The position numbers were made by a program, and so were the translations under genes. The notes under the pieces were generated by a model. It ran no database searches. It had not been told where the DNA came from and worked only from the letters and a program-made list of their open reading frames with translations. From positions 1 through 64,000 of the forward strand of contig NZ_LGED01000001.1 of the NCBI RefSeq assembly GCF_001280085.1: a DNA stretch of 64,000 nucleotides, in the 5' to 3' direction. Origin of the DNA: Saccharothrix sp. NRRL B-16348. Lineage in GTDB: Bacteria > Actinomycetota > Actinomycetes > Mycobacteriales > Pseudonocardiaceae. This document shows, piece by piece, positions 27,458 through 35,932 of the stretch (position 1 is its first letter; each line of letters opens with the position of its first letter).

Positions 27458-28257
27458 CCGCGACCGACACGAACCGCCGCCGTGCCACGCGCGGGCGCAA
27501 GCTGATCATCGCCGCGCTCGTCGTCGGCGGGCTGCTGGTCGCGGCCGACTTCGGGTTGGCCGCGGTCGGCGAGTACCAGGTCGCGCAGAAGATGCGGGAG
27601 AAGTTCGGGCTGAGCGAGGACCCGTCGGTCCGGATCAACGGCTTCCCGTTCATCACGCAGGCGATCGGCGGCGACTACCGCGACATCGAGATCAGCGCCA
27701 CCGGCGTGCCCGTGCGCGACCAGCTGCGCGACCTGGAGATCCGGGCGAACCTCAAGCACACCCGGATCGGCCTGTCGGACCTGCTGGCCGGCAACACCCG
27801 CGACGCGCGGATCGACCAGGTCAGGGGCAGCGTCAAGATCAAGGTCAACGACCTGAGCCGGCTGGTCAACCAGATCACGCCGTTCACCGACCTGGCGATC
27901 GAGCCGGACAAGCGCACCAAGGTGACCGACGGGCAGGCGCCGGACCCGACGGTCGCCGCGGTGAAGCTGTCGGGCAAGACCAACGTCGCCGGCCGCGACA
28001 TCCGCATCACCGCGTACGGCACGGTGTCGCTGGTCAACGGCCAGGTGATGATCGCGGTGAACGACGTCGAGCTGGACGACATGGCGCTGGACGGCCTGGA
28101 CGCCGTGCTCGGCGTGGTGCGCGAGGCGTTGAGCGTGACGATCGACCCGGGCGCGCTGCCCTTCACGGTGACGCCGACCGCCGTCAAGGTGGAGAGCGGC
28201 GCGTTCACCGTGGAAGGCGCCATCAACGACATCCTCCTGGACCAGGGCGGCAACTGA
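27454..28257 (+). CDS. lmeA: DUF2993 phospholipid-binding protein, LmeA-like
   Basis: A 267-residue protein with an N-terminal membrane anchor or signal (LIIAALVVGGLLVAADFGLAAV) and a beta-rich DUF2993 domain (INGFPFITQAIGGDYRDIEI... VSLVNGQVMIAVNDVEL...). The mycobacterial homologue LmeA (Rv0817c) binds phospholipids and supports mannan elongation of lipoglycans in the periplasm. Start codon overlaps the hydrolase stop. The M. tuberculosis homologue likewise sits between glnR and the sulfurtransferase genes. Gene symbol by synteny and family. Confidence 0.75.
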   Translation: MTATDTNRRRATRGRKLIIAALVVGGLLVAADFGLAAVGEYQVAQKMREKFGLSEDPSVRINGFPFITQAIGGDYRDIEISATGVPVRDQLRDLEIRANLKHTRIGLSDLLAGNTRDARIDQVRGSVKIKVNDLSRLVNQITPFTDLAIEPDKRTKVTDGQAPDPTVAAVKLSGKTNVAGRDIRITAYGTVSLVNGQVMIAVNDVELDDMALDGLDAVLGVVREALSVTIDPGALPFTVTPTAVKVESGAFTVEGAINDILLDQGGN

Positions 28258-28707
28258 ATGACCGGTGTGTGGGCGCTGCTCGGCGCGGTCGCGGTCGTCG
28301 CCGTGATCGCCGTGGTGCTGCGCGCCCGTGACGGCCGCGTGCGCGTGGCGGAACCGGGCGGGAGCCCCGCGGCCGAGCCCGGCGAGCACCTGCCCGCGGC
28401 CGTCCGCGACCTGCTCGACCGGCACACCCCGGTGACGTTGGTGCAGCTCTCCACCACGTTCTGCGCGAACTGCCGGCAGACCCGCACCGTGCTCGAAGAC
28501 CTCGCCGCCCGCACCGAGGGGCTGCGGCACGTCGAACTCGACGTGACCGACCTGCCCGGGGTCGCCGCCGACCTCGGGGTGCTGCGCGCGCCGACGACGG
28601 TGGCGCTGGACCCGGCCGGCGCGGAACTCCTGCGGGTCGGCGGGGTCCCGAAGCCGGACCGCCTCATTGCGGCTTTGCGCCCACACCTGCCTGGACCGAT
28701 CGGGTGA
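28258..28707 (+). CDS. membrane-anchored thioredoxin-like protein
   Basis: A 149-residue protein starting directly after the preceding stop codon. It has an N-terminal transmembrane helix (LLGAVAVVAVIAVVL) and a thioredoxin fold with redox motif F-C-A-N-C-R (about 70-75) and a cis-Pro loop LRAPTTVALD. The extracellular or membrane-side disulfide role is inferred. Its position matches Rv0816c (thiX) in M. tuberculosis. Confidence 0.8.
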   Translation: MTGVWALLGAVAVVAVIAVVLRARDGRVRVAEPGGSPAAEPGEHLPAAVRDLLDRHTPVTLVQLSTTFCANCRQTRTVLEDLAARTEGLRHVELDVTDLPGVAADLGVLRAPTTVALDPAGAELLRVGGVPKPDRLIAALRPHLPGPIG

Positions 28708-28773
28708 ACCTGGGCATTCCCACGGTTTGGACGCCACTCCCGACAGCAGGGACGAGCGGCTAGTCTCGATCCC

Positions 28774-28851
28774 ATGACCACGCTGCTGACCAAGCGACTC
28801 GCGGTGGACCTGTGCCGCGTGCGCAGCAGCCTGTGTCGCGCGGCGCGCTGA
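28774..28851 (+). CDS. 25-residue Cys-containing leader peptide of the sulfurtransferase operon
   Basis: The sequence starts MTTLLTKRLAVDLCRV and ends SSLCRAAR, with Cys at residues 14 and 21. TAGTCT ends seven bases before the ATG, so the transcript is probably leaderless. Such short Cys-bearing uORFs precede the DUF4395-sulfurtransferase operon in mycobacteria and streptomycetes, where ribosome stalling at Cys codons couples expression to cysteine supply. The 104 bases to the next start are GC-rich and could fold alternatively. Identification rests on position, size and Cys codons. Confidence 0.7.
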   Translation: MTTLLTKRLAVDLCRVRSSLCRAAR

Positions 28852-28955
28852 CCGGGCGGTTGCCGGCGGCCCGCACGCCCTTGACGGCCGTGTGCGCTTG
28901 CCCCTAACACCGCCTGAGACGGACTACCAGTCTTGTCCACCGTCAGGAGGTCGCC

Positions 28956-29411
28956 GTGCCCGTAGGAGCCACCGCCACCAAGGACGCGCCGGTCGACCCG
29001 CGCGGCCCTCGGTTCAGCGCCTGGATCACGACCGCCATCCTGGCGGTGGTCCTGCTGACCGGCTCGTGGCGTCTGCTCGCCGCCCAGACCCTGCTCTTCG
29101 GGATGTGCGCGTTCATCTCGCTCAAGCTCAACCCGTGGGGCCACGTCTACCGGTTCGCCGTGCAGCCGAGGATCAAGCCGACGACCGAGCGCGAGGAGGC
29201 CGCCCCGCTGCGGTTCGCGCAGGGCGTCGGGTTCGTCTTCGCGTTCGTCGGCACGATCGGCTACGTCACCGGCCTCACCGCGCTCGGAGTCGTCGCGACG
29301 TCCGCCGCACTGGTCGCCGCGCTGCTCAACGCCGCGGTCGGCCTGTGCCTGGGCTGCGAGATGTTCCTGCTCCTGCGCCGCTACGCACCCGCGCTCGCCC
29401 GACCCCGGTGA
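28956..29411 (+). CDS. DUF4395 membrane protein
   Basis: A 151-residue integral membrane protein starting at GTG 28956, with a perfect AGGAGG five bases upstream. About four hydrophobic segments (WITTAILAVVLLTGSW..., FAFVGTIGYVTGL..., AALVAALLNAAVGLCLGCEMFLLL), with the typical DUF4395 Cys pair in LCLGC. It sits directly ahead of a thiosulfate sulfurtransferase, its usual partner, suggesting a role in sulfur-compound transfer. Mechanism unknown. Confidence 0.8.
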   Translation: MPVGATATKDAPVDPRGPRFSAWITTAILAVVLLTGSWRLLAAQTLLFGMCAFISLKLNPWGHVYRFAVQPRIKPTTEREEAAPLRFAQGVGFVFAFVGTIGYVTGLTALGVVATSAALVAALLNAAVGLCLGCEMFLLLRRYAPALARPR

Positions 29412-29464
29412 CCCCGACCCCAGTGACACCGTCGCAGTAAGAACGAAGAAATTGGAGCAGCTCG

Positions 29465-30310
29465 ATGAGCCGTGAAGACGTCCTGGTCTCGGCCGCTTGG
29501 TCGGAGGAGAACCTCAACGCGCCCGGCGTGGTGTTCGTGGAGGTCGACGAGGACACCAGCGCCTACGACGGGGGCCACATCCCGGGCGCGGTGAAGATCG
29601 ACTGGAGGAACGAGCTCCAGGACCCGGTGCGGCGCGACTTCGTGGACCGCGCGGGCTTCGAGAAGCTGCTGTCCGCCAAGGGCATCTCCAACGACGACAC
29701 GGTCATCCTCTACGGCGGCAACAACAACTGGTTCGCCGCCTACGCCTACTGGTACTTCAAGCTGTACGGCCACGACGCCGTGAAGCTGCTCGACGGCGGC
29801 CGCAAGAAGTGGGAGCTCGACGGCCGCCCGCTGGACAAGGAGCAGGTCGAGCGCGCCGAGACGACCTACACCGCCCAGGAGCAGGACCTGGCGATCCGCG
29901 CGTTCCGCGACGAGGTCGTCGACGCGATCGGCAACAAGAACCTGGTCGACGTGCGCTCGCCCGACGAGTTCTCCGGCAAGCTGCTCGCGCCCGCCCACCT
30001 GCCGCAGGAGCAGGCGCAGCGCGCCGGCCACATCCCGAGCGCGATCAACGTGCCGTGGAGCAAGGCGGCCAACGAGGACGGCACGTTCAAGTCGAACGAG
30101 GAGCTGGCCGAGATCTACGGCGAGGCCGGTTTCGACGGCTCCCGCAAGACGATCGCCTACTGCCGCATCGGCGAGCGCTCGTCGCACACGTGGTTCGCGC
30201 TGCACGAGCTGCTCGGCCACGAGGACGTGAAGAACTACGACGGTTCCTGGACCGAGTACGGCTCGCTCGTCGGCGTGCCGGTCGAGCTCGGCAGCGGCAA
30301 GGAGGCCTGA
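29465..30310 (+). CDS. thiosulfate sulfurtransferase (rhodanese), CysA/SseA type
   Basis: A 281-residue tandem-rhodanese enzyme moving sulfane sulfur from thiosulfate to acceptors. The N-terminal inactive domain (VFVEVDEDTSAYDGGHIPGA) and C-terminal active domain (LVDVRSPDEFSGK... with catalytic Cys in AYCRIGERSSHTWF, about 225) are complete. Homologous to Rv0815c (CysA2), which likewise precedes sseC/DUF1416. Operon: leader peptide, DUF4395, this gene, DUF1416. Confidence 0.92.
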   Translation: MSREDVLVSAAWSEENLNAPGVVFVEVDEDTSAYDGGHIPGAVKIDWRNELQDPVRRDFVDRAGFEKLLSAKGISNDDTVILYGGNNNWFAAYAYWYFKLYGHDAVKLLDGGRKKWELDGRPLDKEQVERAETTYTAQEQDLAIRAFRDEVVDAIGNKNLVDVRSPDEFSGKLLAPAHLPQEQAQRAGHIPSAINVPWSKAANEDGTFKSNEELAEIYGEAGFDGSRKTIAYCRIGERSSHTWFALHELLGHEDVKNYDGSWTEYGSLVGVPVELGSGKEA

Positions 30311-30312
30311 TC

Positions 30313-30615
30313 ATGAGTCTGGACGGTTGCGGCGCGCCCGAGCAGGGCGTCGACATCACGGTCGGTGCGAACGAGGTCGTGCTGTCCGGCAAGGTCCGGT
30401 CCGACGGCGCTCCGGTCGGCGGCGCGTTCGTGCGCCTGCTGGACGCCTCGGGCGAGTTCACCGCCGAGGTCGTGTCCTCGGCCGACGGCGACTTCCGGTT
30501 CTTCGCCGCGCCGGGCACGTGGACCATCCGCGCGCTGCACCGGTCGGGCAACGGGCAGGCGTCGGTCAACGCGGAAGGGCCGGGCGTGCACCCGGTCGAG
30601 GTCGCGGTGGCCTGA
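30313..30615 (+). CDS. sseC: DUF1416 protein, SseC-like
   Basis: A 100-residue protein starting two bases after the sulfurtransferase stop. It has a Cys near the N-terminus (DGCGAPEQG) and a carboxypeptidase-regulatory-like beta-sandwich (LSGKVRSDGAPVGGAFVRLL... DGDFRFFAAPGTWTIRAL). Always paired with the sulfurtransferase in actinobacteria (Rv0814c); precise role in sulfur transfer is not known. A strong terminator follows. Confidence 0.85.
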   Translation: MSLDGCGAPEQGVDITVGANEVVLSGKVRSDGAPVGGAFVRLLDASGEFTAEVVSSADGDFRFFAAPGTWTIRALHRSGNGQASVNAEGPGVHPVEVAVA

Positions 30616-30665
30616 CACCCGCGTGACACGGGGAGTGCACGGGCTGCCCCCGGCGCTACCCCCTC

Positions 30666-30699
30666 GCCGACCCCGGTGGCGTTCGCCACCGGGGTCGGC
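30666..30699 (+). terminator. terminator of the sulfurtransferase operon
   Basis: GCCGACCCCGGTGGC and GCCACCGGGGTCGGC form a perfect 15-bp stem around a GTTC loop, 50 bases after the DUF1416 stop. Confidence 0.85.
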
Positions 30700-30731
30700 G
30701 GCTGTCCGGGGCGGGTGCCTAAACTGGACGG

Positions 30732-30830
30732 GTGGAACACTTCTTCACAGGACTGCTGGTCCTCGTGTCCCTGCTGATCGTGTGGTTCGCCGGGTACGTG
30801 GTGTACCGCCTGTTCTCCGACCAGCGGTGA
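30732..30830 (+). CDS. 32-residue single-pass membrane peptide overlapping the FABP-like gene
   Basis: From GTG 30732 the frame encodes a very hydrophobic peptide (FTGLLVLVSLLIVWFAGY, then VVYRLFSDQR). Its TGA overlaps the next GTG as GTGA, so the two are likely translationally coupled. No family known to me. The overlap and clean membrane-helix composition favour a real gene, but it could also be a coupling leader. Confidence 0.5.
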   Translation: MEHFFTGLLVLVSLLIVWFAGYVVYRLFSDQR

Positions 30831-31462
30831 GCGACAACGAGCCCGTTCCGGGCAGTGGTGACGCGGCCGTGCAGGCCGCCGCTTCGCGCGCGTCGGTGAC
30901 CGGCGCGCGCAACCTGCCGCAGTTCGACGACCTGCCGATCCCGGCGGACACGGCGAACCTGCGCTCCGGTCCCTCGCTGCACGACGCGTGCCTCGCGCTG
31001 CTGCCGCTCGTCGGCGTGTGGCGCGGCGAGGGCGAGGTCGTGTACCCGACGATCGACGGCCCGTTCCGGTACGGGCAGCAGATCACGTTCGCGCACGACG
31101 GCAGGCCGTTCCTGTACTACGAGGCGCGGGCCTGGCTGCTGGACGAGAACGGCGGCGTGATCCGCCAGGCGGCGCGGGAGACGGGCTTCTGGCGCCCGCA
31201 GGCGGACGACACGATCGAGGTGCTGATCACGCACAACACCGGGATCGTGGAGCTGTACTACGGCAAGCCGCGCAACCAGACGTCGTGGGAGATCACCACG
31301 GACGCGGTGGTGCGCACGGCGACCGCCAAGGACGTCACGGGCGCGCAGCGGCTGTACGGCATCGTCAACAACGGCGACCTGGCTTACGTCGAGGAGCGGG
31401 CCATGGTGGGCCAGCCGCTCCAGCCGCACACCTCCGCACACCTGCAGCGCATCGTCGGCTGA
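30827..31462 (+). CDS. FABP/nitrobindin-like beta-barrel protein
   Basis: A 211-residue protein from GTG 30827. After a 50-residue N-terminal extension comes the nitrobindin-like barrel: LLPLVGVWRGEGEVVYPTI (the G-x-W-x-G motif), FLYYEARAWLLDENG, RETGFWRPQ, and a terminal conserved RAMVGQPLQPHTSAHLQRI with a His suited to haem or ligand contact. Homologue of Rv0813c, a FABP-like protein next to sseC. Ligand unknown. A dispersed repeat begins right after the stop. Confidence 0.8.
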   Translation: MSDNEPVPGSGDAAVQAAASRASVTGARNLPQFDDLPIPADTANLRSGPSLHDACLALLPLVGVWRGEGEVVYPTIDGPFRYGQQITFAHDGRPFLYYEARAWLLDENGGVIRQAARETGFWRPQADDTIEVLITHNTGIVELYYGKPRNQTSWEITTDAVVRTATAKDVTGAQRLYGIVNNGDLAYVEERAMVGQPLQPHTSAHLQRIVG

Positions 31463-31590
31463 GTTGGATTGCCGCTGCTCCGCAGGCGGCGGCTCGGTCG
31501 CCTGGAAGTCGGCCGCTCGCGCCTGATTTCCCGACGATCGAAAAGCATGATCGCCGGGAAATGAGTCGCGAACGACCGACGCGACCTCGC
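31463..31590 (+). repeat. near-palindromic dispersed repeat, copy B (after the FABP-like gene)
   Basis: About 128 bp beginning at the first base after the FABP-like stop (GTTGGATTGCCGCTGCTCCG). It has the same order and orientation relative to the upstream gene as copies A and C. The two internal arms pair as a hairpin of about 30 bp with the loop at AAAGCA. It forms an inverted pair with copy C, enclosing pxpB, pxpC and the chitinase gene. Confidence 0.85.
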
Positions 31591-31641
31591 GAGTGCGCGT
31601 GCGGTTGGATTGTTCAACAATCCTCAGATAATCTCTACGCC

Positions 31642-32241
31642 ATGCAGCTGCGGCGTTGCGGCACGGATGCGGTGCTCGTCGAGGTGGACTCGCTCGGCGA
31701 GGTGGAAGCCGTGCGGGCGGTCGCGGCCGGGTTCCCGGACGTGGTCGAGCTGGTGCCGGCCGCGCGCACCGTCCTGATCGTCACCCGACCGGGCGGGGTG
31801 GCCGCCGTGCGCAAGCTCCTGACCACGGCGGACCTGGTCCACCGCCCCGAGGCCGTCGGCGCCGAGGTGGTCATCGAGGTCCGCTACGACGGCCCGGACC
31901 TGGACCTGGTCGCCGAGACGGCGGGCCTGACGACGGCCGAGGTGGTCGAGCTGCACGCCGGCGCGGACTACCGGGTCGCCTTCTGCGGTTTCGCGCCCGG
32001 CTTCGCCTACCTGACCGGGCTGCCCGAGCCCCTGCGCCAACCACGCCTCGACTCGCCGCGCACCAAGGTCCCGGCGGGCTCGGTGGGCGTGGCGGGCGAG
32101 TTCACCGCCGCCTACCCCCGCGCCACGCCCGGCGGCTGGCGACTCATCGGCCGGACCGACGCGCCGCTGTTCGACCCGCGCCGACCCACCCCGGCCCTGC
32201 TCACCCCCGGCGACCGCGTCCGCTTCGAGGCCGTCCGATGA
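31642..32241 (+). CDS. pxpB: 5-oxoprolinase subunit PxpB (KipI family)
   Basis: A 199-residue protein of the allophanate-hydrolase subunit 1 type. CGFAPGFAYLTGLPEPL (about 115-131) and the PRATPGGWRLIGRT loop are diagnostic. PxpB works with PxpC and PxpA in ATP-dependent cleavage of 5-oxoproline to glutamate; pxpA is not in this window. Overlaps pxpC by four bases. Starts at ATG 31642, 50 bases after repeat copy B, with no strong ribosome site visible. Confidence 0.87.
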   Translation: MQLRRCGTDAVLVEVDSLGEVEAVRAVAAGFPDVVELVPAARTVLIVTRPGGVAAVRKLLTTADLVHRPEAVGAEVVIEVRYDGPDLDLVAETAGLTTAEVVELHAGADYRVAFCGFAPGFAYLTGLPEPLRQPRLDSPRTKVPAGSVGVAGEFTAAYPRATPGGWRLIGRTDAPLFDPRRPTPALLTPGDRVRFEAVR

Positions 32242-33158
32242 CCCACCGCGTGAGTCCTACGCCCACGTCTCGTGAGTCCTACGCCCAGGACCCCCGAGTT
32301 CAACGCTCGCTGACCGTCCTGCGCACCGGCCCGCAGACCCTCGTCCAGGACCTGGGCCGGCCCGGCCACGCGCACCTGGGCGTCCCGCCGTCCGGAGCAC
32401 TCGACACGCGCTCGGCCACGCTCGCCAACCGCCTGGTCGGCAACCCCGAGGACGCCGCCTGCCTCGAAGTGCTGCTCGGCGGCCTGTCCCTGCGCGCCAA
32501 CGCGTCCTGCACGGTCGCCGTGACCGGCCCGGCGACACCCGCCCTGGTCAACGGCGTCCCGCGCGACTCGCCGCTGCACCTGGCGCCCGGCGACACCCTC
32601 ACCCTCGGCACGCCCACCGGCGGCCTCCGGTCGTACGTCGCGGTGTCCGGCGGCATCACGGTCCCGGCCGACCTGGGCAGCCGGTCCACCGACCTGCTCT
32701 CCGGCCTCGGCCCCGCACCGCTCCGACCGGACGACGAGCTGCCCCTCGGCGACCCGACCGGCGTGCCCGTGGGCGTGGACGTGCTGGTCCCGACGCAGGT
32801 CCCGGACGAACTCCGCGTCCCCGTCGTCCTCGGCCCCCGTGACGACTGGTTCGACGACCCGGCACGCCAGCTCCGGGACGGCCGCTGGACGGTGTCCGAC
32901 CGCAGCAACCGCGTCGGGATCCGCCTCGCCGGCACGGCGCTGGACCGCACCGCGTGCCGGGTCGGGCAGGAGCTGCCGAGCGAAGGCCTGGTCACCGGCG
33001 CGGTGCAGGTCCCGACCGATGGACGGCCCGTCGTGTTCCTCGCCGACCACCCGACGACCGGCGGCTACCCGGTGATCGGCGTGGTCGCCGCGCACGTCCT
33101 CCCGCTGCTCGGCCAGGCCGGCCCCGGCACCCGCCTGCGCTTCGACCCCCGAACCTGA
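32238..33158 (+). CDS. pxpC: 5-oxoprolinase subunit PxpC
   Basis: A 306-residue protein of the allophanate-hydrolase subunit 2 type: TVLRTGPQTLVQDLGRPGHAHLGVPPSGALD near the start, then NPEDAACLEVLLGG and the C-terminal SEGLVTGAVQVPTDGRPVVFLADHPTTGGYPVI. The family normally begins near TVLRTG; here about 25 extra residues come first, partly encoded by a 17-bp direct repeat. Start ATG 32238 overlaps the pxpB stop. Confidence 0.87.
   Translation: MTHRVSPTPTSRESYAQDPRVQRSLTVLRTGPQTLVQDLGRPGHAHLGVPPSGALDTRSATLANRLVGNPEDAACLEVLLGGLSLRANASCTVAVTGPATPALVNGVPRDSPLHLAPGDTLTLGTPTGGLRSYVAVSGGITVPADLGSRSTDLLSGLGPAPLRPDDELPLGDPTGVPVGVDVLVPTQVPDELRVPVVLGPRDDWFDDPARQLRDGRWTVSDRSNRVGIRLAGTALDRTACRVGQELPSEGLVTGAVQVPTDGRPVVFLADHPTTGGYPVIGVVAAHVLPLLGQAGPGTRLRFDPRT
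32249..32287 (+). repeat. direct repeat inside the 5' end of pxpC
   Basis: CGTGAGTCCTACGCCCA occurs at 32249-32265 and again at 32271-32287, a 22-bp period. It adds about a dozen non-family residues to PxpC. Confidence 0.8.
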
Positions 33159-33195
33159 CCCCCCGAACCCGACCCCGCAGGGCTGAACGGACGCA

Positions 33196-33211
33196 ATTGG
33201 TCTAGACCCAT
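33196..33211 (+). promoter_or_regulatory. DasR-type dre operator of the chitinase gene
   Basis: ATTGGTCTAGACCCAT contains the palindrome TGGTCTAGACC(C)A, matching the known DasR responsive element (consensus TGGTCTAGACCA) with one mismatch. It lies about 110 bases before the chitinase start. DasR represses chitin and GlcNAc genes in streptomycetes; the regulator is not encoded here. Confidence 0.75.
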
Positions 33212-33319
33212 TGTCAACGACCGCCGCACGTCCTACGTTCAGCAGCGTTCTCGGAAAAGACCGGCACGACCAGGCCGCCGTGGTTCTCGACTGTCCCTGT
33301 ACTCGAGAGGCACACCCTG

Positions 33320-35881
33320 ATGCGCCGACCAGCCATCGCGCTCCTGGCCTTCCTCCTGGCCACCGCAGCGCTGTCCGCACCGGCCGCCGCCGCGACCGGC
33401 TTGACCGCCACGTTCGGCCGGACCGGCACCACCGGCACGTTCGTGGTCGCCAACCCGACGACCGCCGCCATCTCCGGCTGGTCGATCAAGTTCGACCTGC
33501 CCGCCGGCGTCACGGTCAGCGGCGCGCAGCACGCCACGACCACCCAGACCGGCACGCGGGTCACCCTGACGCCCGCGTTCTACATCGCCACCATCCAGGC
33601 CGGCCGCACCACCGACCCGTACAGCCCGACGTTCACCCTCAGCCAGGCCGTCGACCCGACGACCTGCGCGATCAACGGCGCGAACTGCGACGGCAGCGGC
33701 CCACCGCCACCTCCGCCCGCGCCGACCACGGCCGACTTCAGCCTCACCGGCTCGACCGGCAAGTTCGTGGTCAACAACAACACCGACGCCGTGCTCGCCG
33801 ACTGGTCGATCACCTTCACCCTGCCCGCCGGCGTCACGGCGAGCGGCGCGCAGCACGCCACGATCAGCCAGACCGGCAACGCCGTCACGCTCAACCCGGT
33901 GCACTACAACCGCAGCGTGGGCGCACGGCGTTCGACCGAGCCGTACAGCCCGACGTTCACGCTCAGCCGGGCCGCCGAACCCGTCACCTGCCGGGTCAAC
34001 AACGCCAACTGCGACGGCACGCCCGACACACCGCCCACCCCGCCGGGCACCCTGCACTCGCCGGTGAAGACCACCAAGACCGTGTCCCTGGCGTGGACCG
34101 CCTCGACACCCGGCTCACTGCCGATCGCCGGGTACGAGGTGTACAACGGCGGCGCCCTCGCCACCACGGTCACGTCGACCGGCGCCACCGTCACCGGCCT
34201 CACCCCGAACACCGCCTACACCTTCACGGTGAAGGCCAAGGACACCAAGGGCACGCTGTCACCCGCGTCCAACGCCCTGGCCGTGACCACGAACAACCCG
34301 GCCGACGACACCCAGCCGCCGACCGCGCCGACGAACCTGCGGAGCACCGCGAAGGACGCCGGCAGCGTCACGTTGAGCTGGGACGCGGCCACCGACAACC
34401 GCGGCGTGGCCAACTACGACGTCTACCAGGGCGCCGCGGTGAAGGCGACCGTCATCGGCACGACGGCGCGCGTCGACGGCCTGTCACCGTCCACCGCCTA
34501 CACGTTCACCGTCCGCGCCCGCGACCTGCACGACAACCTGTCCACCGCGAGCAACGCCGTCACGGTGTCCACTTCGGACATCGTCGACGGGTACGCGCGG
34601 GTCGGGTACTTCGTGCAGTGGGGCATCTACGGCCGCCAGTACTTCGTGCGGAACCTGGACACCAGCGGCACGGCGGCGAAGCTGACCCACCTGAACTACG
34701 CGTTCGGCAACATCGACCCGGTCAACCTCACGTGCCTGCACGGCGTCACCAAGGGCACCTCGCCCGACCCTCAGGACCCGAACCAGGGTGACGGCGCGGG
34801 TGACGCGGAAGCCGACTACAGCAGGCCGTTCAGCGCGGCGCAGTCCGTGGACGGCGTCGGCGACACCGGCTGGGAGCCGTTGCGCGGCAACTACAACCAG
34901 CTCCGCAAGCTCAAGGCCAAGCACCCGCACCTGAAGGTCCTGATCTCGCTGGGCGGTTGGACGTACTCCAAGTACTTCTCCGACGTCGCGGCCACGGACG
35001 CGGCGCGCAAGAAGTTCGTCAAGTCCTGCCTGGACGTCTACATCAAGGGCAACCTGCCCGTCTACAACGCGGCGGGCGGGCCGGGCACGGCGGCGGGCAT
35101 CTTCGACGGCATCGACCTGGACTGGGAGTGGCCGGGCGCGGAGGGCCACGCGGGCAACCACATCGGCCCGGACGACAAGCGGAACAACACGCTGCTGATC
35201 GACGAGTTCCGCCGGCAGCTGGACGAGCTGGGCGCGCAGACGGGCAGGCGGTACGACCTGACCGCGTTCACCCCGGCCGACCCGGCGAAGATCGAGGCCG
35301 GCTGGGACCTGCCGGCGGTGGCGAAGTCCCTGGACGTCTTCAACGTGCAGGGCTACGACTTCCACGGCGCGGGCAGCGACAACTCGTGGGAGCCCAACCG
35401 CACCGGCCACCAGGGCAACCTCCACGCCGACGTGGACGACCCGTATCCGTTCCACTTCAGCGTGGAGAACGCGGTGAACGCCTACACCTCGGTCGGCGTG
35501 CACCCGCGCAAGATCACCATCGGGCTGGCGTTCTACGGCCGCGGCTGGCAGGGCGTCCGGGCCGGTGGGAAGAACGGCGAGTGGCAGTCGGCGACCGGGG
35601 CGGCGCCCGGTCAGTTCGCCGAGGAGGCGGGCACGCGCGGGTACTCGAGCCTGCTGGCGAGCGTGCCGGGCTGCGCGGTGCACCACGACGAGGCCGCCGT
35701 GGCGACGTCCTGCTTCACCGGCGACGGCGGGCAGTGGTGGACGTTCGACGACGTGTGGGCGATCCAGCGGAAGACCGCGTGGCTCAAGCAGCGCGGCCTG
35801 CTCGGCGCGATGATCTGGGAGATGTCCGGCGACACCGCCTCCGGCACCCTGATCAACGCCGTGGACGCCGGCCTGAGGTGA
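33320..35881 (+). CDS. secreted GH18 chitinase with two CBM2-like and two FnIII domains
   Basis: An 853-residue secreted enzyme. Order: signal peptide (1-29, ending SAPAAAA), a CBM2-like carbohydrate-binding domain (about 30-118), a second CBM2-like domain (about 132-232), two fibronectin III domains (about 240-325 and 330-420), and a GH18 catalytic barrel (about 425-850). The catalytic DxxDxDxE is intact at 596-603 (DGIDLDWE, proton donor Glu603); KVLISLGGWTYSKYF is the second barrel motif. It should hydrolyse chitin outside the cell. A dre site upstream implies DasR control, and a hairpin terminator follows. Confidence 0.93.
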   Translation: MRRPAIALLAFLLATAALSAPAAAATGLTATFGRTGTTGTFVVANPTTAAISGWSIKFDLPAGVTVSGAQHATTTQTGTRVTLTPAFYIATIQAGRTTDPYSPTFTLSQAVDPTTCAINGANCDGSGPPPPPPAPTTADFSLTGSTGKFVVNNNTDAVLADWSITFTLPAGVTASGAQHATISQTGNAVTLNPVHYNRSVGARRSTEPYSPTFTLSRAAEPVTCRVNNANCDGTPDTPPTPPGTLHSPVKTTKTVSLAWTASTPGSLPIAGYEVYNGGALATTVTSTGATVTGLTPNTAYTFTVKAKDTKGTLSPASNALAVTTNNPADDTQPPTAPTNLRSTAKDAGSVTLSWDAATDNRGVANYDVYQGAAVKATVIGTTARVDGLSPSTAYTFTVRARDLHDNLSTASNAVTVSTSDIVDGYARVGYFVQWGIYGRQYFVRNLDTSGTAAKLTHLNYAFGNIDPVNLTCLHGVTKGTSPDPQDPNQGDGAGDAEADYSRPFSAAQSVDGVGDTGWEPLRGNYNQLRKLKAKHPHLKVLISLGGWTYSKYFSDVAATDAARKKFVKSCLDVYIKGNLPVYNAAGGPGTAAGIFDGIDLDWEWPGAEGHAGNHIGPDDKRNNTLLIDEFRRQLDELGAQTGRRYDLTAFTPADPAKIEAGWDLPAVAKSLDVFNVQGYDFHGAGSDNSWEPNRTGHQGNLHADVDDPYPFHFSVENAVNAYTSVGVHPRKITIGLAFYGRGWQGVRAGGKNGEWQSATGAAPGQFAEEAGTRGYSSLLASVPGCAVHHDEAAVATSCFTGDGGQWWTFDDVWAIQRKTAWLKQRGLLGAMIWEMSGDTASGTLINAVDAGLR

Positions 35882-35885
35882 GCGT

Positions 35886-35914
35886 GTGGCCCTGGGCGCG
35901 ATGTCCAGGGCCAC
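35886..35914 (+). terminator. hairpin after the chitinase gene
   Basis: GTGGCCCTGG and CCAGGGCCAC form a perfect 10-bp stem with a 9-base loop, four bases after the stop. Confidence 0.7.
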
Positions 35915-35932
35915 CACTGCCCGCGAGGTCGC

